64,000 nucleotides of DNA. Source: JBQTIY01 sp052387675. Lineage in GTDB: Bacteria; Planctomycetota; B15-G4. The stretch lies in assembly GCA_052387675.1 (NCBI GenBank), contig JBQTIY010000005.1:1-64000 (forward strand), in the 5' to 3' direction. Below the pieces are notes generated by a model. The model saw only the letters and a program-made list of their open reading frames with translations. It ran no database searches and had not been told where the DNA came from. Every line of letters starts with the position of its first letter. Positions within the stretch are counted from its first letter, which is position 1. The position numbers and the translations under genes were made by a program. Positions 34,743-43,404 of the stretch are shown one piece after another.

Positions 34743-37700
34743 GCGACTCTGCTGCCGGGCCCTCTTCCGCGCCGGCTCCCGCGCCGGCTCCGTTGGCACC
34801 CGCTCCCGCCCCCGTGTCCGCGGCCGCACAGGCGCCGTCGCGCGGCTGGCTCGCGCCGCTCTTTCTGGCGCTCGTCTCGCTGGGTCTCTACTGGCCGGCG
34901 CTGAACTACGCCTTCGTCTACGACGACTGGTTTCTCATCGCGAACAACGAGTCGCTGCGCCCCGCGCTCGATGACTTCGGTGCGGCCTTCGACCTCTTCG
35001 GCAAGGAGTACTGGGAAGGTGTCAGCCCGGACAAGGCCGAGGGCATGCGAGCGGTTGGTCAGGCGCTGTACCGGCCGCTGACTCTGTTCGTCTGGGCCTG
35101 CGCAGCCTGGGCCCATGGCATCACGGCGACTTGGCCTTTCCACCTCATCTCTCTGCTGGCCAATGTCATCGTGGTGCTGCTGCTGCACCGGCTCGTGCTG
35201 CGGCTCTTCGGACAGCCGCGCCTGGCCTTCGTCACGGCGTTGATCTTCGCCCTGCATCCGGTGCACAGCGAGGCCGTGGCCTACATCGCCGGCCTTTCCG
35301 ATCTGCTCTCCGCGGCGGCCGTGCTGGGCGGCTTGCTGCTCTTTGTCAGCCTCACACGCAGTCCCACGCGGCTGGCCATGGGCCCCTGGCTTGGTCTGCT
35401 GGCAGTCTTTTTCCTGGGCCTGCTTGCCAAAGAACAGGGGCTGGTCTTGCTCGGCGCGGTGGCGCTCACCGACCTCATGCTGACGCTGCGCGGACAGCGG
35501 CTCAGCGCCAGCTCGCGCTTGGCCGTCTATGGCGGACTGCTGGCGATGCTGATCTTGCACATCGTTGTGCGCCAAGCCGCCATCGGCCAGTTGGAGCCCG
35601 ATCGATCCCTCATCAGCCGCCTCGACAACTCGCTCATCGGCGAAGACTTCGGCACGCGCCTGCTCAATGGACCCACGCTCATCGTGCGCCATCTGTGGCT
35701 CTTCCTCTGGCCGGCCGCGCTGTCTATCGACTACTCCTACAGCACGATTCCCGTGCTGCGCAGCCTGGCCCATCCGCTGGCGCTCTCGGCCCTGCTGCTC
35801 GTGCTGGCCATGCTGCTTTTTGGGCTGCTGCGCCTGCGCCGCTGGCCGGCAGTGGCCTTCGGTCTGCTCTTCTTCCTCGGCGCCACGCTGCCCACCAGCA
35901 ACATCCTGGTGCCGATCGGCACGATCTTCGGCGAGCGCCTGGGTTACTTGCCCTCGGTCGGTCTCTGCTTGGCGGCGGCGGCCCTGCTCGACCGCGTGCT
36001 GGCCGACAAGCGCGCGGCCGCGAGCGCCGGTCTCAGCACGGCGGGCCTGCTCGTGATCATCGCGCTCGGCGGCAAGATGAGCCTGAGCACCTGGGAACGC
36101 ACCAAGGACTACGAGGAGCCCGTACGCCTCTTCGAGTCGGCGCTGGAAGTCGTGCCGCAGAGTGCGCGCGTGCACTACCAGCTCGGCTGGATTTACGGCG
36201 CTCAAGGCCTGTTCACCAAAGCCGAGGAGCACTTCACGCGCTCGCTCGAGCTGGACGGACAGTTTGCTCAGGCGGCGGTGGGTCTGGCGGACACGTACAA
36301 GAACGCCCGCAACTTCGACAAAGCCATTGCCGTCTACGACCAGCTCCTCCGTGCGCTGGAAGCCGACGGCACCGGTTCGTCGCTCACGGCGGGCATCAGG
36401 CAGACGCTCTACCTGCAGCGCGCCGCCGCCAAGATGGGCAAGGGGGACGACGCCGGCGCTGAAGCCGATCTGCAGCGCGCCGCGCAGTTGGGCGGGCAGT
36501 CGGCCAAGGCCCACGTGGAACTCGCCAGGGTGCTGCTGAATCGCGGCCAGTCCAGCGAGGCCGTGACGCACTTGCGCACGGCAGCTCTGCTGGAGCCTCA
36601 GAACGTCAACGTGCTGCACGAGTTCGCGCGAGCAGCCTCCATTGCGAACGACGACGAGAGCTTCGCGCAGGCGCTGGCGGGGCTCGACGCACTGCCGCGC
36701 GGCAAGATCATGGCTCAGTCCATCCGCGCCGAACTGCTTTACGACGAAGCCTTCCGCGCGCGCGACGATGTGCGCCGCCAGCAGGCGCTCGAGATGTTCG
36801 AAGCTGTGCGCTCCGCACAACCCGAACTCGCCGCGCCCTACATCTACCGCGGCCGCTACCTCACCGAGCAGGGACGCTACCTCGACGCGCTCATTCAGTT
36901 CGACAACGCACTGGAGCGAGCGCCGGCCCATCCGCTGGCCCTGCTGTACAAGGCGCGCGCGCAGAACTCGGCCAACAAACCCAAGGAGGCGCTGATCACG
37001 GCCAGCGAGCTGGACCGCATCCGGTCGGACGCTGACTCCGTCTCGGTGCTCTTCGAGGCCACGCTGCGACTGGGCGACCTGGAAGCCATGCGCGTCGCGG
37101 CGGCGCGGCTCGAGGCCCTGGGCCGCAGCGCCACCGGACTGGTCAACGCGCGCAGCGTCGATCTGCGCAACGCCGGCCGCCTCGACGAAGCCCTGGCCAC
37201 GATTGAAGCCGGCCGCACGCTCCCGGGCGCAGCCGACGACCCCGAGCTGCTGCACAACTTGGCCGTGCTGCTGCTCTCGGCGGAACGTTTTGACGAGGCG
37301 CTGCATGCTCTTGACCAGCAACAGCGCGCCCAGGACCTGCGCGCGGCCACTCAGGTCGAGCCGCTGGAGGACCCCTTCCTCCACATCAATCGCTTCCGGG
37401 CCTTCTTCGGGCTGGGCCGTTACGCCGAGGCCGCGGGCGAACTCGACGTCTTCGAACAGAGCGTGGACGCCTCGACGCCCGCCTGGGCCAGCCTGCTGCA
37501 TCGTCGCGCGGAGCTGCTGCTGCAGCCCGGCACGCCCTACTTTGATCCTCAGCGCGCCGCCGCACTCTGCGCCGAGGCCGCGCAGCACACGCGCCACACC
37601 TACCCGGATGCCTACGACCGCTGGATCGAGGCGCTCATCGCAGCGGGCGATGTGCCCGGCGCGGCCGACTGCGCCCAGCGAGCGAGCGGGCACTTCCCCG

Positions 37701-37843
37701 GACAGCGGCGCTTTCAGGTGGCGGCCGCCGCGCTGCAGCGCGCCGCCGCGGGCGAGCAGGCCGCCGCACTTGAGATGCTCGAGGCCACCCAGGACCTCGC
37801 GCTCGGCCGGCTCGCGGCAGCACTGCGCGCCTCAGCGCCTTAA
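34739..37843 (+). CDS. TMTC-like membrane protein with C-terminal TPRs (putative GT-C O-mannosyltransferase-like)
   Basis: The 1034-residue product has a Pro/Ala-rich cytoplasmic N-terminus (residues 5-40), about ten transmembrane helices (residues 40-450) and a long TPR region to the end. Landmarks of the TMTC-type GT-C fold are YVYDDWFLIANNE-like NYAFVYDDWFLIANNE in the first loop (acidic pair of GT-C enzymes) and FALHPVHSEAVAYIAGLSDLL. TPRs begin near residue 475 (VHYQLGWIYGAQGLFTKAEEHF). Such proteins transfer sugar from a lipid carrier to exported proteins; here the acceptor is unknown. It is coupled to the CMD gene upstream, and its TAA overlaps the stop codon of the convergent GT-C gene (TTAA at 37840). 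Confidence 0.8.
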   Translation: MSDSAAGPSSAPAPAPAPLAPAPAPVSAAAQAPSRGWLAPLFLALVSLGLYWPALNYAFVYDDWFLIANNESLRPALDDFGAAFDLFGKEYWEGVSPDKAEGMRAVGQALYRPLTLFVWACAAWAHGITATWPFHLISLLANVIVVLLLHRLVLRLFGQPRLAFVTALIFALHPVHSEAVAYIAGLSDLLSAAAVLGGLLLFVSLTRSPTRLAMGPWLGLLAVFFLGLLAKEQGLVLLGAVALTDLMLTLRGQRLSASSRLAVYGGLLAMLILHIVVRQAAIGQLEPDRSLISRLDNSLIGEDFGTRLLNGPTLIVRHLWLFLWPAALSIDYSYSTIPVLRSLAHPLALSALLLVLAMLLFGLLRLRRWPAVAFGLLFFLGATLPTSNILVPIGTIFGERLGYLPSVGLCLAAAALLDRVLADKRAAASAGLSTAGLLVIIALGGKMSLSTWERTKDYEEPVRLFESALEVVPQSARVHYQLGWIYGAQGLFTKAEEHFTRSLELDGQFAQAAVGLADTYKNARNFDKAIAVYDQLLRALEADGTGSSLTAGIRQTLYLQRAAAKMGKGDDAGAEADLQRAAQLGGQSAKAHVELARVLLNRGQSSEAVTHLRTAALLEPQNVNVLHEFARAASIANDDESFAQALAGLDALPRGKIMAQSIRAELLYDEAFRARDDVRRQQALEMFEAVRSAQPELAAPYIYRGRYLTEQGRYLDALIQFDNALERAPAHPLALLYKARAQNSANKPKEALITASELDRIRSDADSVSVLFEATLRLGDLEAMRVAAARLEALGRSATGLVNARSVDLRNAGRLDEALATIEAGRTLPGAADDPELLHNLAVLLLSAERFDEALHALDQQQRAQDLRAATQVEPLEDPFLHINRFRAFFGLGRYAEAAGELDVFEQSVDASTPAWASLLHRRAELLLQPGTPYFDPQRAAALCAEAAQHTRHTYPDAYDRWIEALIAAGDVPGAADCAQRASGHFPGQRRFQVAAAALQRAAAGEQAAALEMLEATQDLALGRLAAALRASAP

Positions 37844-39486
37844 CGGCTGAAAAGTTCGCGCACGCGCGGCTCGCTGCGCCCACCAGGCGGACGCCAGCCG
37901 ATCTGTCCCAGGTCGTGATCCTCGATGCGCTCGTAACCGGCGGCGCGCAGATCGGCTTCGCCCAGCAGGCCGGGCACGAGCGGCTCAACAACCAAGCCAA
38001 TCTCGCGGCGCGCCAGCGCGTCGAGGAAGGCCGGCCGGATGTATACCAGCGCATTGGCGAATTCGCGCCCGCGATAACTGCCCAGGGTCTCGGCGCGCGG
38101 ATCATGCGGCGGCAGGCCCGGCCCCAGCAGGAGCGGCCCCTGCCGCTTGCCGAGTGTGGTGCGCAGTCCGTCGGCGAGCAGGCTGGCCTCCAGTCCCTGC
38201 GCTACGGCCTGCACATCCCAGTAGCGCACGAACTCGATGCGGTCGCCGTGCAGAGCCCACCAAGGATTCACCGTGGCCACGATCTCGTCCGGCGCGCTGT
38301 GTTTCTGCAGGAAGGCGGCGCGCTTGCTGAGGGTCTCGCGCGGCCAGCCGCCCAGGCCCGGCCCGTACGGCCCCCACTGCTGAAGTGATTCTTCTGCGGT
38401 GCCTAGCCAGGCGTGCAGGCCGCCGGCGGCCGGCGGGAGGCGCGCCGCCAGGCCGATGGCGCCGATCAGGCCCAGGAGAGCCAACGCCGAAAGCAGGCCC
38501 ACGCGCCGCCGCCGGGCCGGATCACGCAGGGCCTCGACGAGTCCGCCGCAGAGCAGTGCGCCGGCCGGCGCGAAGTCGATGAGGTTGTGCTCCCAGAGCG
38601 TGGGACTCAGGGCCACGGCGTACACGAGCTGCGCCGCCAGCACGCAAGCCGCGCCGCCGAAGACGCCGCCCAGGCGCGTGAGCCCCACCGTGAGCAGTCC
38701 CACGAAGCCCAGCAGCGTGACCGGATCGGTCCACAGCAGAAGCGTGCGCAGCGCTTGACCGCTGTCGTGCTCGGGCACGTTGCGAAAGAAGCCGAAGAGA
38801 AAAACCTGCCAGAGAAAGGGGCGCCCCCAGATCAGCGCCGAGAGCGCGGTCACCCCGGCCGCCAGGAGCAGGAAGAGCGCGCCCGCACGCAGAGCCAGCC
38901 GCAGGCGCCCGCTGAGCACGAGATGCAGCAGCAGCCCGCCGATCGCGACGACGGCCGTGATTTTCACGAAGAAGGCCAGACCGAAGGCCAAGGCGAGCAG
39001 CGCCGCGGCAGCCCAGCTCGCCGAGGTGTCTGCGTTCTGCGACGTGCGCACGTCGGCCCTCCGCGCCACGAGCAAAAGCGCCAGGGCCACGCCCACGGCC
39101 GACCACGTCTCGCGCTCGAGCAGATTGAAGTGCAGCACCCAGAGCGACCACGACCAGGCCAGTGCTGCCACGGCGCCGCAGAGCGGGCCGGCTAGGCGCG
39201 CGCCGGCGCGGTAGAGCAACACAGCGATAAGTCCAATGACGAGCTGCGTGGCGATCTCGAAAACGCGCAGATCGGCGCCAAAGATCCGCAAGGGCAGCGC
39301 CAGGAGCTGCTCCAGGAACGGAAAAGCCACGTGCGTGAAATGCAGGTAGGGCTCGTAGCCGCGCGCGATCATGAGCGCGGCATGCGCGTAGCAGCCGTCG
39401 TTGGGCGCGAGCGTGGGCAGGAGCAGACGCGCCAGGTGCGGTGCCGCGCAGAGCGCGGCGAGCAGCCACAGGCCGCGTCGGCTCAC
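37840..39486 (-). CDS. GT-C fold (GT39/ArnT-like) membrane glycosyltransferase
   Basis: The 548-residue product has an N-terminal signal-anchor helix, then APNDGCYAHAALMIARGYEPYLHF, in which the Asp and the G-x-x-P-Y pattern mark the first periplasmic loop of PMT/ArnT-like transferases, and ten or more further hydrophobic helices. The C-terminal periplasmic domain (about residues 390-530) is soluble. It should use a polyprenyl-phosphate sugar as donor; donor and acceptor are unknown. The GTG start at 39486 overlaps the stop of the biotin carrier gene by 4 nt, so it is coupled to the carboxylase operon. Its stop codon overlaps that of the convergent TPR glycosyltransferase gene. Confidence 0.78.
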   Translation of the reverse strand: MSRRGLWLLAALCAAPHLARLLLPTLAPNDGCYAHAALMIARGYEPYLHFTHVAFPFLEQLLALPLRIFGADLRVFEIATQLVIGLIAVLLYRAGARLAGPLCGAVAALAWSWSLWVLHFNLLERETWSAVGVALALLLVARRADVRTSQNADTSASWAAAALLALAFGLAFFVKITAVVAIGGLLLHLVLSGRLRLALRAGALFLLLAAGVTALSALIWGRPFLWQVFLFGFFRNVPEHDSGQALRTLLLWTDPVTLLGFVGLLTVGLTRLGGVFGGAACVLAAQLVYAVALSPTLWEHNLIDFAPAGALLCGGLVEALRDPARRRRVGLLSALALLGLIGAIGLAARLPPAAGGLHAWLGTAEESLQQWGPYGPGLGGWPRETLSKRAAFLQKHSAPDEIVATVNPWWALHGDRIEFVRYWDVQAVAQGLEASLLADGLRTTLGKRQGPLLLGPGLPPHDPRAETLGSYRGREFANALVYIRPAFLDALARREIGLVVEPLVPGLLGEADLRAAGYERIEDHDLGQIGWRPPGGRSEPRVRELFSR

Positions 39487-39986
39487 GCGATCTCCAGCAA
39501 CTCGTCACCCATGGTCACGGTGCTCCCGGCCGAGACCGAGAGGCGCGTGACCGTGCCGTCGGCACCCGCCTTGACCTCGTTCTCCATCTTCATCGCTTCG
39601 AGAATGAGCAGGGTCTGGCCGCGGGTCACGGCCTGCCCGGGCGTCACCAGCACTTCGCGCACCAGGCCGGTCATGACCGCGCGCACGAGCTTGTCGCCTT
39701 CCTCGCGCGTGCCCTGGATGCTGCGCGCCTGCCACTCGCGCTCGCCGAGCACCTCGGTGGAGTAGCGCCGGCCGCCAATGAGCAGCTCCAGGCTGTCGCG
39801 GGGGCGCTCCTCGACGCCCACATCCACCGAGCGCGTGTCGAGCAGGAGCGAGTAGGCGTGGCCCTCGGCGAGCACGGCCGCATCCACGTGATGGCTCTCT
39901 CCGTCGAGGGTCACGCGATAGCCGCCGCCTTGCCGCTCGAGTTCCACGAGATAGTGCTCGCCGTCGATCAGCACGTGGTACTTCAC
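39483..39986 (-). CDS. Biotin carboxyl carrier protein (biotinyl domain with BT-like region)
   Basis: The 167-residue product ends in a biotinyl domain with EAMKMENEV, the biotinylated Lys at residue 133, and VTPGQAVTRGQTLLILE before it. The 95 residues ahead look like the BT (linker) region that joins the carboxylase and carrier parts of propionyl- and methylcrotonyl-CoA carboxylase alpha subunits. The start is taken as the GTG at 39986, which overlaps the biotin carboxylase stop by 4 nt and has GGAGGG upstream; the open frame 13 codons further is not conserved. The two proteins together equal a split acyl-CoA carboxylase alpha subunit. No carboxyltransferase gene is in the window. Confidence 0.88.
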   Translation of the reverse strand: MKYHVLIDGEHYLVELERQGGGYRVTLDGESHHVDAAVLAEGHAYSLLLDTRSVDVGVEERPRDSLELLIGGRRYSTEVLGEREWQARSIQGTREEGDKLVRAVMTGLVREVLVTPGQAVTRGQTLLILEAMKMENEVKAGADGTVTRLSVSAGSTVTMGDELLEIA

Positions 39987-41575
39987 GACGCGCCCTCCGC
40001 GCCGGGCCGGAAGGCCGAGACCCACGACGAGGGCGCGACTGACGGGCCCGCGCCGCCGCTCGCCGCCGTCGCACCGCCCAGGCCTCGGGCCGCGGCCGGA
40101 TCGGGGAAACCGCGCCGGCCGCGCAGCACATGCGCCAGCGTGGCGGCCACCAGCGCCACATCGCGCCGGCGCTGCGGTGAGAGCGTGGCCGCGAAGAGTT
40201 CAGGCTGCGCCTCGATCGTGCCGGTGTCGTAGCGACCGCTGCGGAAGGGCGCGCTGGCCAGCACGCGCCGCAAGAAGGGCAGGTTGGTGACCACGCCGGT
40301 GACGGTCAGCTCGGAAAGCGCGCGCTGCATGCGCTCAATGGCCTCGTTGCGCGTGGCCGCATGCACCGAGATCTTGGCCAGCATCGGGTCGTAGTGCGGC
40401 GTGACCTCCATGCCCTCGAAGAGCCCCGTGTCCACACGCACGCCCGGCCCGCCCGGCCACTCCAGGCGCTGCACGCGCCCACTGGCCGGCAGGAAACCGC
40501 GGTCGGCGTCCTCGGCGTAGAGCCGCACTTCCAGCGCATGCCCTTCGTGGCGAATCTGCTCCTGGCTCAGCGGCAGCGGCAGGCCCTGCGCGACGAGCAA
40601 CTGCCAGCGCACGAGATCGAGACCGCAAGTCCACTCCGTGACCGGGTGCTCCACTTGCAGACGCGTGTTCATCTCAAGCATGTAGAACTTGCGGTGCTTG
40701 TCGACCAGGAACTCGATCGTGCCGGCGTTCTCGTAACGAATCGCCTGCGCCGCGCGCACCGCGGCGGCGCCCATGGCCTGGCGCAGCTCTTCGTCGAGCA
40801 GCGGCGAGGGCCGCTCTTCAATCACCTTCTGGTGCCGCCGCTGAATGCTGCACTCGCGTTCGGCCAAGTGCACGACCTGGCCCTGGCTGTCGCCGAAGAC
40901 CTGGATCTCGATGTGGCGCGGCTCTTCCAGGTACTTCTCGATGTAGATGCGCCCGTCCGCGAAGCTGCTTTGCGCCTCGCTGCGCGCGCGCGCCGCGCCG
41001 GCCAGCAGCTCGCCCTCGCTGCGCACGATGCGAATGCCCTTGCCGCCGCCGCCCGCGCTGGCCTTGATCATGACCGGGTAGCCGATGCGCGCGGCCTCGG
41101 CGCGCAGCGTGGCCTCATCGCCGGCCGGCTCGGTGGTGCCAGGCACCACCGGCACTCCCGCCGCCAGCATGTGGCGCCGCGCGGCCAGCTTGTCGCCCAT
41201 GGCCTCCATGGCCTCTGGCGAGGGCCCCACGAAGATCAGGCCGGCCTCTCGGACCGCGCGCGCGAAGTCGGCCTTCTCCGAGAGGAAGCCGAAGCCAGGA
41301 TGGATCGCGTCGGCGCCGGTGGCGCGTGCGGCGGCGATGACCAGGTCGCCGCGCAAGTAGCTCTCGCGTGCGGGGGCGGGCCCGAGGCGCACCGCCTCGT
41401 AGGCGGCGCGCACGTGCAAGGCGTTGCGGTCGGCGTCGCTGAAGACCGCGACCGTGCGTATCCCCATCTCGCGCGCGGTGCGCAGCACGCGCAGCGCAAT
41501 CTCGCCGCGATTGGCGACCAGCAGCTTGCGGATGGGACGCGGAGGCTGAGGCGCGGGACTCTGGGCAGCCGACAT
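39983..41575 (-). CDS. accC: Biotin carboxylase (acyl-CoA carboxylase subunit)
   Basis: Biotin carboxylase uses ATP and bicarbonate to carboxylate the biotin of the carrier protein encoded next. The 530-residue product shows KLLVANRGEIALRVLRTAREMG, HPGFGFLSEKADFARA, the ATP-grasp glycine loop KASAGGGGKGIRIV, ERECSIQRRHQKVIEE, FLVDKHRKFYMLEMNTRLQVEHPVTE and GHALEVRLYAEDA, in shortened form all canonical. A C-terminal tail of about 50 residues (Ala/Gly-rich) extends beyond the usual end near residue 450. A GACAAT box lies 8 nt before the ATG at 41575, and no Shine-Dalgarno is present, which suggests a leaderless start. Because the carrier has a BT-like region, the complex is more likely propionyl/methylcrotonyl-type than acetyl-CoA carboxylase. 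Confidence 0.93.
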   Translation of the reverse strand: MSAAQSPAPQPPRPIRKLLVANRGEIALRVLRTAREMGIRTVAVFSDADRNALHVRAAYEAVRLGPAPARESYLRGDLVIAAARATGADAIHPGFGFLSEKADFARAVREAGLIFVGPSPEAMEAMGDKLAARRHMLAAGVPVVPGTTEPAGDEATLRAEAARIGYPVMIKASAGGGGKGIRIVRSEGELLAGAARARSEAQSSFADGRIYIEKYLEEPRHIEIQVFGDSQGQVVHLAERECSIQRRHQKVIEERPSPLLDEELRQAMGAAAVRAAQAIRYENAGTIEFLVDKHRKFYMLEMNTRLQVEHPVTEWTCGLDLVRWQLLVAQGLPLPLSQEQIRHEGHALEVRLYAEDADRGFLPASGRVQRLEWPGGPGVRVDTGLFEGMEVTPHYDPMLAKISVHAATRNEAIERMQRALSELTVTGVVTNLPFLRRVLASAPFRSGRYDTGTIEAQPELFAATLSPQRRRDVALVAATLAHVLRGRRGFPDPAAARGLGGATAASGGAGPSVAPSSWVSAFRPGAEGAS

Positions 41576-41583
41576 GGGGGCGC

Positions 41584-41589
41584 ATTGTC
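41584..41589 (-). promoter_or_regulatory. Predicted -10 box GACAAT, 8 nt before the biotin carboxylase start
   Basis: On the minus strand GACAAT is followed by 8 nt and the ATG at 41575. The divergent gene at 41645 has TACAAT 6 nt from its start, so both transcripts of this 69-bp region are predicted to begin near their start codons. Confidence 0.35.
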
Positions 41590-41632
41590 GGGAGCCACCG
41601 GGGCAACGCAAGCCCGGCGCACCGTGGCTCGC

Positions 41633-41638
41633 TACAAT
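41633..41638 (+). promoter_or_regulatory. Predicted -10 box TACAAT, 6 nt before the DUF5989 gene
   Basis: TACAAT differs from TATAAT at one base and ends 6 nt before the ATG at 41645. With the usual 6-7 nt distance the transcript starts at the A of ATG. No Shine-Dalgarno sequence fits in this space, and no clear -35 is visible. Confidence 0.45.
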
Positions 41639-41644
41639 CGGGTC

Positions 41645-41785
41645 ATGCGCGTACTGCTCGACTTCCTCAAGCAACACAAGCTGGCCTGGATCCTGCCGAT
41701 CCTGATCTTCGTGGCGGTCATGGCCGTCGTGGCCTGGCAGGCCGCACACACGCACGAGAACCCTTACGCCTATCGCGACCAGTGA
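41645..41785 (+). CDS. Small single-span membrane protein, DUF5989-like
   Basis: The 46-residue product is a short amphipathic start (MRVLLDFLKQHKLAW), one transmembrane helix (ILPILIFVAVMAVVAW) and a polar tail ending NPYAYRDQ. The pattern of FLKxxKxxWxLPI followed by a helix is that of DUF5989 proteins, which often accompany SGNH hydrolases and SxtJ-like proteins. Its TGA overlaps the GTG start of the SGNH gene (41782), supporting a joint role, perhaps as a membrane partner of the hydrolase. The function of the family is not known. Confidence 0.75.
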   Translation: MRVLLDFLKQHKLAWILPILIFVAVMAVVAWQAAHTHENPYAYRDQ

Positions 41786-43404
41786 GCTCGCCTCACGGTC
41801 CGTCAGCGCTGCCCTCGTCGCCGCCCGTGAATGCGCCTCGCCGGCTCAGCCTTTGGAAGGTGGCGCTGCTGGCGCCGCTCCCGCTGCTCGCGCTCCTGCT
41901 GCTGCTCGAAGGCACGCTCTGGCTCTTTGGTCTCGGCGACCCTGACGAACGACTTTCGCTCACGCGCGGCTTCTCCGAATCGGCGCGCTACCTCTTGCCC
42001 AACCCGGAGCAGCCGGGCGGCTACATCACCCAAACTTCAGACGGCAGCTTTCCCGAGCAGGTCATCGCGCCCAAGGGCAAACGCTTGCGCGTCGTGCTCT
42101 TCGGCGGCAGCAACACGCAGGGCTTCCCCACGCACTACTTCGAGGAGCTGCTGAACGAGGCGGCGCCCGCGCCCGGCTTCGAGGTCATCAATCTCGGGCG
42201 CTCCGGCTACGGCAGCGAGCGCGTGCTCATCCTGCTGCGGCAGGCCCTGGTGCTGAAGCCTGACCTCGTCTTGCTCTATCTCGGCCACAACGAGTTCGTG
42301 GAGCGCGGCTTCGCCATGGAGCTCGTCACGCTTTGGCGTCAGCCGTGGATGCTGCGCGCAGCGGAGCGGCTCTCCCGGTTGCGCACGCTCAATGTCGCCG
42401 TGACGCTCCTGCAGGCGGCCGGCGCGGAGTCCGCGGCGACGACGCGACCCGAGGAGCGCCGCGAGCGGCCCGAGGAGTTCCGCGGATTCCGCTACGAAGA
42501 CACGCTCGTGGTCTACGACGTCTATCGGCGCAACCTCAGCGAGATGGTGCGCCTCGCGACGGAGTCCGGCGCCGGCGTGCTGCTCAGCACGGTCGTGGGC
42601 AATATGCTCTTTGCGCCCGTGGTCCCCGGCACTCCCGAGGGTTACACCGCAGACGACGTCAACCGGCAGCGCAAGGCGCTGGCCGCTATCTATGCGCGCA
42701 TCCCCGCGCGGCTGATCGACGGCCTGATTCAGACCAGTGCCGAGCCCATCGTGCATCTCGACCCGCGCGACTGGGGCGAGGCGCTGCCGTCCGCTGACTT
42801 GGAGGCGCGCCGTGCGGAGTGGCGGGCCGCCGGCGGACCGCCGCAACCGCCGGCCCTGCGCTCACTGAGCGCGCCCTTCCACGGTGGGCCCTTCTGGACC
42901 GAGCCGGAGATTTGGAGCGCACGGCCGATGAACTTGCTCCCAACCGTCGCCGCGCTGCATGAGCGCAAGCTCACACCGGAAGAGCGTGCGCAGCTTGAGA
43001 AGGCCGACGCGCTGCTGACCCGGCTGCGCAGTGAAGTCCCCGACCAGGCACTGGTGCTGCACGCCTCGGGCATCGTCAGCTATGCACTCGGACACGACGA
43101 GGCGGCTGTGCAGTTCTTGCGCGATGCCGCGCGCTTCGACCGCGCGCCCACGCGCGGCAACGACGTGACCAACGGGATCGTGCGCGATATTGCCGCGGCC
43201 CATCCGGAGATTCACTTTGTGGACACGGAGGACATCGTGCGCGCCGCCTGTCCCTCGGGCCTCATCGGCTACGAACTCATGACCGACAACTGCCACCTGC
43301 ACCGGGCGGCAGTGAGACGCCTCATGGCTCTCTTCGTCCCGGGGCTCGTCGAGCTCAGCCGGGGCCGGACGGCGGCGGCGGCCAGCCCGGCGCCGGCTCG
43401 TTGA
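41782..43404 (+). CDS. Membrane-anchored SGNH/GDSL-type hydrolase
   Basis: The 540-residue product has a signal-anchor helix near residues 25-48 (ALLAPLPLLALLLLLEGTLW). The SGNH blocks are: FGGSNTQGF with the nucleophile Ser110, LGRSGYGSERV (Gly block), LYLGHNEF (Asn block) and TDNCHLH with Asp502 and His505. The family hydrolyses esters, often acyl or acetyl groups on polysaccharides; SGNH proteins next to DUF5989 are usually linked to cell-surface polymer modification. A helical region of about 100 residues near 400-460 resembles a TPR pair. The GTG start overlaps the small membrane protein gene. The 3' end overlaps the convergent next gene by 50 nt. Confidence 0.85.
   Translation: MSSPHGPSALPSSPPVNAPRRLSLWKVALLAPLPLLALLLLLEGTLWLFGLGDPDERLSLTRGFSESARYLLPNPEQPGGYITQTSDGSFPEQVIAPKGKRLRVVLFGGSNTQGFPTHYFEELLNEAAPAPGFEVINLGRSGYGSERVLILLRQALVLKPDLVLLYLGHNEFVERGFAMELVTLWRQPWMLRAAERLSRLRTLNVAVTLLQAAGAESAATTRPEERRERPEEFRGFRYEDTLVVYDVYRRNLSEMVRLATESGAGVLLSTVVGNMLFAPVVPGTPEGYTADDVNRQRKALAAIYARIPARLIDGLIQTSAEPIVHLDPRDWGEALPSADLEARRAEWRAAGGPPQPPALRSLSAPFHGGPFWTEPEIWSARPMNLLPTVAALHERKLTPEERAQLEKADALLTRLRSEVPDQALVLHASGIVSYALGHDEAAVQFLRDAARFDRAPTRGNDVTNGIVRDIAAAHPEIHFVDTEDIVRAACPSGLIGYELMTDNCHLHRAAVRRLMALFVPGLVELSRGRTAAAASPAPAR

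Noticed and set aside
34493..37693. A very long open frame on the minus strand, opposite the TPR glycosyltransferase gene
   Set aside because: High GC content leaves antisense frames open. Its translation is Gln/His/Arg/Gly-rich with no domain, while the plus strand has clear helices and TPRs.
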